A stretch of 64,000 nucleotides of DNA from Clostridiaceae bacterium. Lineage in GTDB: Bacteria; Bacillota; Clostridia; Lachnospirales; Lachnospiraceae. The translations under genes and the position numbers were made by a program. The notes beneath the pieces were generated by a model, which was not told where the DNA came from, ran no database searches, and worked only from the letters and a program-made list of their open reading frames with translations. The stretch covers positions 1 through 64,000 of the forward strand of contig CABJBA010000007.1 in the NCBI GenBank assembly GCA_902363735.1, in the 5' to 3' direction. This document shows positions 17,480-25,233 of the stretch, piece by piece (position 1 is the stretch's first letter; each line of letters begins with the position of its first letter).

Positions 17480-18339
17480 TCTTCAATCATCTTTATAAAA
17501 TGTTCGCCTAAAATAGCTATATTGGCACAGCGTAAATTATATTCCCTATACATAAAAACAAATCCAGCAGAGTTATGCTCTTCATTTACTATATCACTAT
17601 CAGACAATACCTCATACCTAATGAGTTTTTCCGAGGATAATGGCTTGTTGGTTGAAACAATTCCAGCCTCATCCCAATAATACATTTTATCTATATAAGA
17701 CATTTGTTCTTCACGGGTAAAAAGGTTACAGAAATCATATAATATTTTCACGTTTTCATTCTCGGAATCAGAAAACTCTGAAACGAAAGCTGCTGCTTCT
17801 TTACTACCCAAATCATAACCCTCTGTAATTACATTTGGTATATCATCAAGACAATATTTTAAATACATACTTAGTTTATTGTTATATGCATCAATGCTAC
17901 CACTTTCTATAGCTTCATTATAATATCTTTCTGCAACCTTAAAATCCTGTTCAACATAATACCCGTTTGCATACATATATCCCAAATTGTTTAATACTAT
18001 CACATTGTCTCTCAGTCTTTCATCCGAGTAAACTTTAAGCACCTCTTCATATCGCTTGCTATCATAAAAGACTTCAGCCTCATTTAATAATGATATTACG
18101 GATTTCTCGTATTCATAGATATATGTACTGTTCCACTCTTGATTCATATCTCCCTTTATATTAAAAATTTGAGAATTTAGATTTGTGACGGTCGTGTTTA
18201 GCTCTTGCACCATTATTTTGTATGTATTCACATCATTCTTTGCATCAAGACTAAAAATTATTGCACATATGGATATTACTATATTTATGATATGAAAAAA
18301 TGCATCAAACTTTTGACTATCGGTTAATTTTATTTTCAT
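17476..18339 (-). CDS. Membrane-anchored Sel1/TPR-like protein
   Basis: About 287 residues. One membrane segment near the N-terminus (FFHIINIVISICAIIFSL) is followed by a coiled-coil-like stretch, then repeat units resembling Sel1/TPR (YDSKRYEEVLKVYSD; NNLGYMYANGYYVEQDFKVAERYYNEAIESGS). The C-terminal part is not recognised. The start at 18339 is supported by a GGGGGGAGAAG ribosome site; the longer frame upstream lacks one. It lies between the GH18 remnant and HigBA at the prophage's left end, the usual place for cargo genes. Its function is unknown. Confidence 0.6.
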   Translation of the reverse strand: MKIKLTDSQKFDAFFHIINIVISICAIIFSLDAKNDVNTYKIMVQELNTTVTNLNSQIFNIKGDMNQEWNSTYIYEYEKSVISLLNEAEVFYDSKRYEEVLKVYSDERLRDNVIVLNNLGYMYANGYYVEQDFKVAERYYNEAIESGSIDAYNNKLSMYLKYCLDDIPNVITEGYDLGSKEAAAFVSEFSDSENENVKILYDFCNLFTREEQMSYIDKMYYWDEAGIVSTNKPLSSEKLIRYEVLSDSDIVNEEHNSAGFVFMYREYNLRCANIAILGEHFIKMIEE

Positions 18340-18559
18340 CTCACTTCTCCCCCCTATTATATAAATAAAGTATACACCGTAATTATAACAAATACGGTCA
18401 AAAATAAAAAGTACTTTCATGCGAGTATTAACGTGATACCTGCCTTATTTTTTATTCCGCAAACCCGGGCCACTGCAGCACTCCATCATGATCCGATATG
18501 AGAGTCACCGGTTCCATGGATAGCTTATCAAATTATGCTTCGATCTTTTGATAATTGGG

Positions 18560-18593
18560 CAAAAGAAAAAGAGACACCGGATGGGTGCCTCTC
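18560..18593 (-). terminator. Repeated terminator-like hairpin, copy 1
   Basis: AAAAGAAAAAGAGACACC, then GGATGGGTGCCTCTC, forms an imperfect GAGGCACC/GGTGTCTC hairpin followed by T-rich sequence on the minus strand, just after higA. A near-identical copy lies at 49286-49316. The rest of 18340-18611 shows no gene. Confidence 0.55.
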
Positions 18594-18611
18594 ATAATAG
18601 TCATTATATTT

Positions 18612-19697
18612 TTATGCCCATTTATAACGAATTTTGAATTCTGAGTACTTAGAATAATCAATTACGCCCTCTTTTTGCAGGCGCCCAATAATTATAAATA
18701 AGGGGATATCTTCTTTAGCTGCCAAAAGCTTTATTGCCTCTAAACTGAAATCCGACTTTTTCAGAAATCTTTCAATTGTTGCCTTACTTATTAATACATT
18801 ACTTGCGAATTCATCCGCTCTCTTTTCAATCTCATCTTTTTTAAAATCGAAATCAAAGAAAAAGCTTTTTACGTCACCATTTAAGATATGTCCAATTTCA
18901 TGAAAAAGTGTAAACCAAAAAATATCTGCAAACGATTGCCTTATCGTCAGGCAAAGAAGCATTTTCCCTTCATCAGTTTTTTTAATAAAACCTTGTACAG
19001 GGGCTCCTTTAAAGTGCCGTACAATATTAAATGCTATCCCACAATCTGCAAAGATTTTTTTTAGTTCTTCTCTCATTGAATTAGGTTCTTTAAATATCAA
19101 GCGTTTTATCTGAGGTATGTATGATTTTAGCATATCAGTATCTAAAGTTTTTTCAACATTCATATTATGCAATTTTAATTCACATATCTTTTGCCAGGCA
19201 CACATCACATAGGGATCAACGGCATTTGATGCTGAAGCTCTGAAAGCTCCTTGCATTGACAATTGAGGTATGTTTGCAAGATTGCTTATTCCTAATATCT
19301 TTCTTAATTTCATTACGATAGCAGAACGATTATCATCTTCAGTAAGCATGCTTTTTTCTATAAAATATTCAATTATTTGCTTTAAATTTGTGAGAATTCC
19401 TATTTCTTCTTTTGATATATTATTTAATTCATTAAATCTGATAACTTCTTGGTCATACTCGGATTGTAAGTTACACCAAAAAGAAGCCTCTATATCAAAT
19501 ACATATCCCAGATTTTTAGCAAAGTTATTAGAAATTCCTTTATTTCCATGAATTACTGTTGAAATATGCTTTTCAGTAAAGCCAGTTCTTATTGATAATT
19601 CTTTCTGGCTCATACCCTTATCTTCTAGTAATTCTTTCAATGTTTCTCCGGGATGTATTAACAGGTCAAGGCAATATCCAGTTGTATTTTCCACCAT
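18612..19697 (-). CDS. HigA-type antitoxin with ImmA/IrrE peptidase domain
   Basis: A 361-residue protein. Residues about 13-70 form the HigA helix-turn-helix (HPGETLKELLEDKGMSQKELSIRTGFTEKHISTVIHGNKGI). The C-terminal half carries the zinc peptidase motif HEIGH (266-270) followed by EKRADEFASNVLI, as in ImmA/IrrE proteins. Such fusions act as DNA-binding antitoxins that may also be proteolytically active. It overlaps the upstream toxin gene by 32 bp, so the two are cotranscribed toxin first, the typical HigBA order. Confidence 0.85.
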   Translation of the reverse strand: MVENTTGYCLDLLIHPGETLKELLEDKGMSQKELSIRTGFTEKHISTVIHGNKGISNNFAKNLGYVFDIEASFWCNLQSEYDQEVIRFNELNNISKEEIGILTNLKQIIEYFIEKSMLTEDDNRSAIVMKLRKILGISNLANIPQLSMQGAFRASASNAVDPYVMCAWQKICELKLHNMNVEKTLDTDMLKSYIPQIKRLIFKEPNSMREELKKIFADCGIAFNIVRHFKGAPVQGFIKKTDEGKMLLCLTIRQSFADIFWFTLFHEIGHILNGDVKSFFFDFDFKKDEIEKRADEFASNVLISKATIERFLKKSDFSLEAIKLLAAKEDIPLFIIIGRLQKEGVIDYSKYSEFKIRYKWA

Positions 19698-20043
19698 GAT
19701 AATCTACTACTCCTTTCACCAAAACGGTATCACACTTGGATAAAGTTTCAACATCATATGCATCAGTAATTGGTTCTACAACTAGCCGGAAGTTTCCAGT
19801 GATTGATATTCCGTAAGAGCCGCTTAAATTACCGTCTAATGGATGCGGTCTCCCTAAGCCTGTTTTAAAATATATCATAAAATTATTCGAAGCTTTAATT
19901 TGTAAAATACGTTTTTTAAAGGACTTTGTCATTTGCATTCCAATCTTTTTTATTATCCAAGCATAATCATCTTCTTCTATTGTATTTCGCAATTCATTAT
20001 CTTCATAAGTAAACTGCAACGCCTCACCCTCTAACTTACCCAT
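19666..20043 (-). CDS. HigB-type mRNA endonuclease toxin (RelE superfamily)
   Basis: Up to 125 residues. The C-terminal half shows the HigB core GRPHPLDGNLSGSYGISITGNFRLVVEP and DVETLSKCDTVLVKGVVDYHG. HigB toxins cut ribosome-bound mRNA. No good ribosome site precedes the ATG at 20043; a TTG at 20019 lies behind AGAGGGTGAGG and is a likely alternative start. It is the first gene of the operon with the HigA-type antitoxin. Confidence 0.78.
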   Translation of the reverse strand: MGKLEGEALQFTYEDNELRNTIEEDDYAWIIKKIGMQMTKSFKKRILQIKASNNFMIYFKTGLGRPHPLDGNLSGSYGISITGNFRLVVEPITDAYDVETLSKCDTVLVKGVVDYHGGKYNWILP

Positions 20044-20055
20044 TTGGTTAATTTT

Positions 20056-20092
20056 TATACTTATAGTATATCATTTTTTTTCAAAAATGCAA
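20056..20092 (-). promoter_or_regulatory. HigBA promoter with overlapping operator
   Basis: On the minus strand TTGCAT (20087-20092), a 16-bp spacer and TATACT (20065-20070) form a promoter. TATACTTATAGTATA (20056-20070) is an inverted repeat that covers the -10 box, the expected place for HigA autorepression. Confidence 0.6.
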
Positions 20093-20213
20093 CAATTATT
20101 TAAAACCAATAGAAAATACCAGTCATGGCTTAATCAAAACAAACATAAAAAATAGAAACCATTAAAACAATCGGCCACCAAGCGCTTACACCCGGTAGCC
20201 GTATAGAATTGTC

Positions 20214-20978
20214 TTAAAACTCTCCGGTGTGCTGAGCTCCGGTATTGTCTGTCACGTACATAGCGCATTCCAGCTCATGTCCGGCCCTTGGCTCAAAGTA
20301 GAAGTCTTTACCATCAATCACCTGCCAACCTGTCAGAGCATATCCGTCCGGATTAAATCGGTACTTGTGCCTGTTGATGATCTGCCAGCAGGATTTATAG
20401 TATGTAGCCTTGGTATCTGCAAACCACCAGCCATTGTTATCATGGTTCCAACCAAGGGTATATTCAACTGAAGTTACTAAAGCTGCCTTAAACGCCTCCC
20501 AGGTGTGCCCTGTATGATTGTAAACATAAGGATTGGGGCAAATCTTCCCGGTCACATCATAATGCCGGATTACACGGTCAGCAGGTACGTTATACTTTGC
20601 CATCAGCTCTCTGGTCAAAGCAATCGCAGCCTTTACAGTGGCCTCCTCAAAGTACCAATCCTTAGAATCTGATGCCTGGCTGCCTTTATTCCGGACGCAC
20701 ATCTCAATGCCCAAGCTATTATCATTTCTACACTCTGGGTGCCTGTATGCCTTTGCTCCGCAATGCCAGGCGATATCCTTATCTACCACGGACTGCCATA
20801 TCTCACCGTCAAATCCATCGAAGTAGTGAGCACTGGCTCCACGGTTGCCACCGGCGTAATATTTGCAGTTTGCTTCTGCTCCTCCCAGGGCTCCAACGTA
20901 ATGGATCACGATGTATTTGATGCGGCCCGTGGTGCTGACATTATGGTTATAAGGGGTGAGTAATTTTTTAATCTCCAT
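20214..20978 (-). CDS. Phage endolysin, N-acetylmuramoyl-L-alanine amidase
   Basis: About 254 residues. The N-terminal amidase_2 domain has IKYIVIHYVGA with the first zinc His, IAWHCGA, and RHYDVTGKICPNP with the last His and Lys-Cys-Pro motif. The C-terminal part (GWNHDNNGWWFADTKATYYKSCWQ, YALTGWQVIDGKDFYF) looks like aromatic-rich cell-wall-binding repeats. It cuts the glycan-peptide amide bond during host lysis. The ATG at 20978 follows TTGGAGGA. In related phages it directly follows the holin; here a 4.2-kb element separates them. Confidence 0.9.
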   Translation of the reverse strand: MEIKKLLTPYNHNVSTTGRIKYIVIHYVGALGGAEANCKYYAGGNRGASAHYFDGFDGEIWQSVVDKDIAWHCGAKAYRHPECRNDNSLGIEMCVRNKGSQASDSKDWYFEEATVKAAIALTRELMAKYNVPADRVIRHYDVTGKICPNPYVYNHTGHTWEAFKAALVTSVEYTLGWNHDNNGWWFADTKATYYKSCWQIINRHKYRFNPDGYALTGWQVIDGKDFYFEPRAGHELECAMYVTDNTGAQHTGEF

Positions 20979-21000
20979 GGTTAATCCTCCAATCAAAAAG

Positions 21001-21031
21001 AAAAAGGCCCAGGATTGTCCCAGGCCTAAAA
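21001..21031 (-). terminator. Hairpin with T-run just before the amidase gene
   Basis: On the minus strand AGGCC-TG-GGA-CAA-TCC-TG-GGCCT is followed by TTTTTCTTTTT, about 25 bp before the amidase start. It looks like an intrinsic terminator or attenuator placed between the nested element and the lysin gene. Confidence 0.5.
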
Positions 21032-21033
21032 GT

Positions 21034-21044
21034 TGTGATGTTAC
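21034..21044. repeat. Left junction repeat of the nested element (att)
   Basis: TGTGATGTTAC occurs here and at 25234-25244, exactly 4,200 bp apart. Outside the element the left flank reads AAGT and the right flank AACTT; joining them gives AAGTTGTGATGTTACAACTT, a 7-bp inverted repeat around a 6-bp spacer. Confidence 0.7.
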
Positions 21045-21127
21045 GATGGGTAATTTAATAATATAGGTGAAAAACAACGTATTTATAAGGTTTCTAGCCT
21101 TTATGAATACTATCTCTTCTATATAAA

Positions 21128-21148
21128 TATACCTACCTTATACCTACC
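21128..21148. repeat. Putative integrase arm sites, left end
   Basis: Two tandem copies of TATACCTACC (21128-21137 and 21139-21148). Similar TATACCTA sequences recur near the other end at 25088-25108 and, inverted, at 25159-25167. Their placement fits arm-type sites of a lambda-like integrase. Confidence 0.5.
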
Positions 21149-21237
21149 CACAAAAAAACAAGAACCGCAGTCCTTAAAAGGTTGCAGTTCTATGAATGAT
21201 ATATCTGGTTTTAGGATAGTAAAATCAGCAAAGGATT

Positions 21238-22398
21238 TTAGCTATTTTTATCATTTGTTTTTGATAGTTTCATCATGGAATCCGTCTTGGCATCTGGCAG
21301 CACATGAGTATAAATGTCTGCTGTCATGCTTATTGTGGAATGTCCCAGTATCTCTTGCATGATTTTCAGTGGAATTCCCTGTTCCAAACCTCTAGTGGCA
21401 AATGAGTGCCTTAATGTATGGGGATGAACTCCTAATATTTTAGCTTTTTCACATGCGTGTTTCAGCACTCCGTAGGCATCACTTCTGTCTATAAATCTTC
21501 CTCTCGCACTGCAGAATACCAAGTTGTTAATATTTTCAAATCCTGAAACCATAAGTTTTTGCTTCTGTTTTTCCTCTGCATTTTTCAGGAGTACTATTGC
21601 CTCAGGAATGAGGGGAATTTTCCTAAATCCTGACTTTGATTTAGGAGTTCCAAATCCCTTCTGTAATTTTCGGCTCCCATCTGGCAAGATAATCCACTTG
21701 GATAATGATTTATTTACACTTAGTATTTTCTCCTCAAAGTCTATATCGTCCCAAGTCAGAGCCAGTATTTCACCAATTCTCATACCAGTATACAGAATCA
21801 GTTCAAGATAATCCCCACTGGTGCTTTCTCTTAACTTCTCTATTACTTTTTCCTGTTCTTCTACAGTAAGAACTCTTGCCTCCTGTTTTTTCTTTGGGGG
21901 AAGTTTCAGTCTTTCCGCTGGACTTTTAGCTATAAGTCCATTATCTACCGCCACATTAAGTGCCATGTGCAATACAAGATATACATCACTGATTCTTGAA
22001 TGACCATACCCTTCTGCCACCATATCTGTGATAATCTTCTGCGTCATATCTCTCCGTATATCCTTTAAAGCAACCTTTCCTAAAGCAGGAATAATATGTT
22101 TCCTTATGCAAGACTCATTATTCACATAGGTTTCAGGCTTCACATACTGCGCCCTGTAATCACGCATCCAAATGGTAAGCCACTGCTCCAAAGTCATTTT
22201 GCTCGGGTCGATATAATTATCGGTATTGATATCATTTAAGGCTGCTGTAAGCTTCTCCTGCACCTCCTTCCTGGTCTTGCCGTAGAAAGCCTTACGCTTC
22301 TGCTTCCCATCTGGTGTACGGCCTACGGTGATCCTGGCCCACCACGTCCCATCAGGACGCTTTGAAATGGTTCCTTCGCCTTGTCCTCTCTTTGCCAT
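21238..22398 (-). CDS. Tyrosine integrase of the nested element
   Basis: A 386-residue recombinase with three parts: an arm-binding N-terminus (GTISKRPDGTWWARITVGRTPDGKQKRKAFYGKTRKEV), a core-binding helical domain (LTIWMRDYRAQYVKPETYVNNES), and the catalytic domain. The first catalytic Arg is in TGMRIGEILALTW, the His-x-x-Arg in HPHTLRHSFATRG, the next His in LGHSTISMTADIYTHV, and the nucleophile Tyr in the same block. It lies next to one end of the element, about 200 bp from the 11-bp repeat, and would catalyse integration and excision. Nothing suggests that it serves the large prophage instead. Confidence 0.92.
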   Translation of the reverse strand: MAKRGQGEGTISKRPDGTWWARITVGRTPDGKQKRKAFYGKTRKEVQEKLTAALNDINTDNYIDPSKMTLEQWLTIWMRDYRAQYVKPETYVNNESCIRKHIIPALGKVALKDIRRDMTQKIITDMVAEGYGHSRISDVYLVLHMALNVAVDNGLIAKSPAERLKLPPKKKQEARVLTVEEQEKVIEKLRESTSGDYLELILYTGMRIGEILALTWDDIDFEEKILSVNKSLSKWIILPDGSRKLQKGFGTPKSKSGFRKIPLIPEAIVLLKNAEEKQKQKLMVSGFENINNLVFCSARGRFIDRSDAYGVLKHACEKAKILGVHPHTLRHSFATRGLEQGIPLKIMQEILGHSTISMTADIYTHVLPDAKTDSMMKLSKTNDKNS

Positions 22399-22427
22399 TG
22401 TAAAAATCCTCCTACTTGATTTTTAAT

Positions 22428-22477
22428 GGCTTCCAGGCTATAATAAGTTTGCGAGGACTATTATAGTCTGGAAAGCC
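22428..22477. repeat. Long inverted repeat upstream of the integrase gene
   Basis: Left arm 22428-22445 (GGCTTCCAGGCTATAATA) and right arm 22459-22477 are complementary over about 17 bp, with one mismatch and one extra base, around a 13-nt loop. No T-run follows on the minus strand, so it is not a standard terminator. It lies 30 bp before the integrase start and could control its expression. Confidence 0.6.
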
Positions 22478-22487
22478 TTTGATTTGC

Positions 22488-22802
22488 CTATTTACTGGGT
22501 GATTGAGGGCTTTTCTCTTTGTCCTCTGGTTCTTTCATCTGCTCCTGGGCTTTAACAGCTTCAAAGGCACTGTATGATAACCTCCGGGCATCTTCAATCA
22601 GCTTTTTCATTTCAAAAATGTAATCAAGTGAAATGCTGTTCATTACCCCGGCATGATCGTGATAATACTGAATTTTGTATCCATCCGCTAAATCAAAGTA
22701 TTCTTGGGATAAATCACCAGATACCACATGCGCTTTTTCTTGGGCGATTTCCATAGCTGTTACCACGTTGGTTAATTCCAGTAAAGTTCTTCCAATTGTC
22801 AT
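22488..22802 (-). CDS. Unknown protein of the nested element
   Basis: 104 residues, mainly helical, with a charged Pro/Ser/Lys tail (EPEDKEKSPQSPSK). I do not recognise a family. It lies between the integrase gene and a 100-residue gene with 2-bp spacing, so it belongs to the same transcript. Confidence 0.6.
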   Translation of the reverse strand: MTIGRTLLELTNVVTAMEIAQEKAHVVSGDLSQEYFDLADGYKIQYYHDHAGVMNSISLDYIFEMKKLIEDARRLSYSAFEAVKAQEQMKEPEDKEKSPQSPSK

Positions 22803-22804
22803 AT

Positions 22805-23092
22805 TTATAAATCCTCCTTGTTTTTAAGCTCATTTACCGCCTTTTCAATGTCGACTATCTCTTTTTCATGAATCAACCTAGAAGCCTGAAAACGCTTGAT
22901 TAGGTCGGTTCTGGCCCGTTTTGATACAACAATGTACTGACCAATTCCCTGTTTTACCATTACTGCTCCGGGGAACTCTACTAGGACGTAAGGAAACATT
23001 TCATCCGCTACTTCTTCATTAGCCAGACAGAACGGCTTCCCTTTCTGCTTGCGTAAATCTCTCATGTTACATTCCAGATGATCTCTATCCAT
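22805..23092 (-). CDS. Unknown protein of the nested element
   Basis: About 95 residues from the ATG at 23092, which follows GGAGGAG. Its start overlaps the end of the replication-type gene by 8 bp. The sequence (PYVLVEFPGAVMVKQGIGQYIVVSKRARTDLIKRFQ) suggests a small mixed alpha/beta domain followed by a helix. I recognise no family. Confidence 0.6.
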   Translation of the reverse strand: MDRDHLECNMRDLRKQKGKPFCLANEEVADEMFPYVLVEFPGAVMVKQGIGQYIVVSKRARTDLIKRFQASRLIHEKEIVDIEKAVNELKNKEDL

Positions 23093-23927
23093 TGATTTCT
23101 CCTCCATTTTCCATGTCCGATCTCACCCAGTTTATGTAATGGGCGTTTAACTCCATAGGGGAGTTGTAGAGCATGGACAGAATATACTGCTTCTTCTTCC
23201 TGATCCGCTGGCCTTGCTCCCTGAACTGCATTAGAACGTGTTCCATGTTTGCATAGGTCAATTTCATGAGATTGCTCTTTACAAGGTCTCTACGCTTGTT
23301 CTCACCATCTATGCGGACTGTTTCACCCTCTGACAGAAGAACGTCCAGTATGATGGCTATGAACTCGTCTACAAGCTCCATATCGTCCTTGTGGGCCGTT
23401 TGTAAGTCATGATAGCTTACATTCTCCCGTATCAGACTTAAAACGCTTTCAACGGCTTGTCCGTCCGTCTGACTGACAGACTGATAATTATAAGAACTGT
23501 TAATTTTAGAATCTGTTATTTTTATTACGTCCTGTTTATCGGTATCCGGTAAAACAGGACACGGTAAATCAGGACACGGAACGGTGTCCGGTATTTTAGG
23601 ACACGGGATAGATTCAATCAGGGTGTAGATATTTCTGTCAAAGAATCCGTCCTTGTCTTTCTCCTGGGTGACTTCGATGTATCTGCACTCTTTCAGGAGA
23701 TTAAAATGCTTGTAATAGCTGTCTTTACTGATGTTCAGGTCATACATTATCTTTGACCGCTTAGGGAAAGCTGTCTTTCCTGCCCCGGCATAGCTACAGA
23801 AATAGCCGTATATGGCTTTCGCCTGAATGGTAAGCCGTTTATCCTGCATGACCATCTTAGGAATGATTCCGTAGCCCTGGGAGTTGATTCCCTGAACCTG
23901 GATAATGTCCTTTGATTGCTTTACCAT
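23085..23927 (-). CDS. Winged-helix DUF6017-type replication protein
   Basis: A 280-residue protein. The N-terminal part is a winged helix-turn-helix (GYGIIPKMVMQDKRLTIQAKAIYGYFCSYAG, SKIMYDLNISKDSYYKHFNLLKECRYIEV). A Pro/Cys-rich linker follows, with repeated PCP/PDT units (about residues 108-130). The C-terminal domain (SLIRENVSYHDLQTAHKDDMELVDEFIAIILDVL ... YILSMLYNSPMELNAHYINWVRSDM) matches the DUF6017 region of Lachnospiraceae mobile-element proteins. A role in element replication is likely but unproven. Confidence 0.75.
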   Translation of the reverse strand: MVKQSKDIIQVQGINSQGYGIIPKMVMQDKRLTIQAKAIYGYFCSYAGAGKTAFPKRSKIMYDLNISKDSYYKHFNLLKECRYIEVTQEKDKDGFFDRNIYTLIESIPCPKIPDTVPCPDLPCPVLPDTDKQDVIKITDSKINSSYNYQSVSQTDGQAVESVLSLIRENVSYHDLQTAHKDDMELVDEFIAIILDVLLSEGETVRIDGENKRRDLVKSNLMKLTYANMEHVLMQFREQGQRIRKKKQYILSMLYNSPMELNAHYINWVRSDMENGGEING

Positions 23928-24142
23928 AGGCTTTTCCCTCTGTGATTTAAGAAGAATGTCCAGAAGTCATCACGGGGTACTACCATTCGTTTTCCCATCT
24001 TGATTGTGGGACAGTCTGCATGATGCATGACCTGATATGCTACAGCTTCACACACATTTAAAAGCTCCTGAATGTGTCTAGCCTGCAAGATGGGGGGATA
24101 ATCCTCCATTTCTTTTTGTCTGGTACTCTCAATTCTTGCCAT
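23921..24142 (-). CDS. Excisionase-like helix-turn-helix protein
   Basis: 73 residues with a MerR/excisionase-type winged helix: ILQARHIQELLNVCEAVAYQVMHHADCPTIKMGKRMVVPRDDFWTFF. Proteins of this type direct tyrosine integrases towards excision. It overlaps the DUF6017 gene by 7 bp. A role as the element's Xis is inferred from the family and its neighbours. Confidence 0.7.
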   Translation of the reverse strand: MARIESTRQKEMEDYPPILQARHIQELLNVCEAVAYQVMHHADCPTIKMGKRMVVPRDDFWTFFLNHRGKSLW

Positions 24143-24198
24143 TGCTTAGACCTCCTATTTTCGTTTTTAAGGTTGATAAACGGTGAAGGTCGGCCACG

Positions 24199-24624
24199 CT
24201 ATGACAGGGAAGGCAAAAGCCCTTTAAATGATTTTGTGAGCGTCCAGGCTCTCTTAAAAGCGTCTGACAAGCTATAATTCAGCTTACGGAGCTTGTTTGC
24301 CAGTGTAGCTACTGCTCTGCGAACTGCCTTTGCCTTGTTTGCAACGGTAACGATGGCTGCCAGAACTGCTACAGTCTCAGCTACTACTTCGGCTGCAGCC
24401 TGCTCTGTAAGAACTTCAATTACTGCCTGGAAGTATTCAATCTCTGCCTTAGCGTTAGCAATTGCATTCTTACAGGAAGGTCCCTGTTTCCAAGCTGGCT
24501 GGTTATTCCAGAACTCTACAACTCTTTCTTTCTGTGCGATAGCTTCCTTACAAAATTCAACGGTTAATGCTCCGTTAGCTTCTTTGATGTTTGCCATTAC
24601 TCTTTCTCTCATTTTCTCTGTCAT
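24199..24624 (-). CDS. Ala-rich helical protein of the nested element
   Basis: About 141 residues from the ATG at 24624, which follows AAGGAGG. An amphipathic N-terminal half leads into an Ala/Val-rich hydrophobic stretch (EQAAAEVVAETVAVLAAIVTVANKAKAV) and a basic tail. It is the first minus-strand gene after the repressor-operator region. The hydrophobic helix could lie at the membrane. I recognise no family. Confidence 0.6.
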   Translation of the reverse strand: MTEKMRERVMANIKEANGALTVEFCKEAIAQKERVVEFWNNQPAWKQGPSCKNAIANAKAEIEYFQAVIEVLTEQAAAEVVAETVAVLAAIVTVANKAKAVRRAVATLANKLRKLNYSLSDAFKRAWTLTKSFKGLLPSLS

Positions 24625-24666
24625 TGCCGTGTCCTCCTTGATTTGTTGTATCAACCTTATGGACTT

Positions 24667-24809
24667 ATTATAGCACTAAATTTAGGGATATTCTATTGGC
24701 AATATCACTAAATTTGGAGATATGGGATTGTGCATATTGTCACTATTTTTAGGGACTTTGTGGTTTTTATAAATTGTCTCTTGTATTAGTGATATTCTTG
24801 TGCTAGAAT
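24667..24809. promoter_or_regulatory. Divergent promoter region with repeated operators
   Basis: Three copies of a CACTAAATTTAGGGATA-like sequence lie at 24674-24690, 24706-24722 and 24741-24757, spaced 32-35 bp; a partial copy follows near 24810. The first lies just upstream of a minus-strand TATAAT (24667-24672). A plus-strand promoter, TTGTAT (24781-24786), 17 bp, TAGAAT (24804-24809), drives the XRE gene. This has the layout of a repressor-controlled genetic switch. Confidence 0.6.
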
Positions 24810-24833
24810 CACTAAAAAAGGAGGCGTGATATA

Positions 24834-25049
24834 ATGGCAATTCGATATGATAAACTGATTCAAAAATTAACAGAGGGGAATTATACCTCTTACACAATGA
24901 AAAAAACAGGATTGATGGGTCAAAGCACTTATCAGGCTGTCATGGAAGGCAAGGGACGTTTGAGCCAAGAAACAATTGACCGCCTATGCAAAGAATTTAA
25001 CTGTCAGCCTGGTGATCTCATGGAATGGGTGCCAGATGAAGAAGAGTAA
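24834..25049 (+). CDS. XRE/Cro-type repressor of the nested element
   Basis: 71 residues, almost entirely a helix-turn-helix: YDKLIQKLTEGNYTSYTMKKTGLMGQSTYQAVMEGKGRLSQETIDRLCKEFNCQPGDLMEWVPDEEE. It matches the small Cro/CI-like family common on Gram-positive mobile elements. AAAGGAGG precedes the ATG. Transcribed away from the other element genes across the operator array, it is the likely switch regulator. Confidence 0.85.
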   Translation: MAIRYDKLIQKLTEGNYTSYTMKKTGLMGQSTYQAVMEGKGRLSQETIDRLCKEFNCQPGDLMEWVPDEEE

Positions 25050-25084
25050 AGAACCGTGACCTTTTAGGGGCTACGGTTCTTTTA
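25050..25084 (+). terminator. Terminator of the XRE gene
   Basis: AGAACCGT and ACGGTTCT form a perfect 8-bp stem around a 15-nt loop, followed by TTTTAATTT. A similar stem with AGAACCGCA lies at 21161-21192 downstream of the integrase gene. Confidence 0.75.
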
Positions 25085-25087
25085 ATT

Positions 25088-25167
25088 TATACCTACATGT
25101 ATACCTAAGACATTAAAAAACAATAAAAAATGCAGGAAAACATTGGGTATAATGAGATTTAGGTATA
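25088..25167. repeat. Putative integrase arm sites, right end
   Basis: TATACCTACA (25088-25097), TATACCTAA (25100-25108) and inverted TTAGGTATA (25159-25167) match the tandem repeats at the element's other end. Confidence 0.5.
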
Positions 25168-25233
25168 GGATAATTTGGCTTATTTACTGCATTTTAAAAC
25201 CCTATAAAGATAATTAGGTGTTGATTTTTGTAA

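Noticed and set aside
21238..22398. The tyrosine integrase as the integrase of the whole prophage.
   Set aside because: It lies between two lysis genes together with its own excisionase, repressor and 11-bp repeats, so it belongs to the nested element.
21128..25167. TATACCTA repeats as a CRISPR-like array.
   Set aside because: Only a few short copies exist at the two element ends, with no regular spacers or cas genes. No CRISPR array was seen anywhere in the window.
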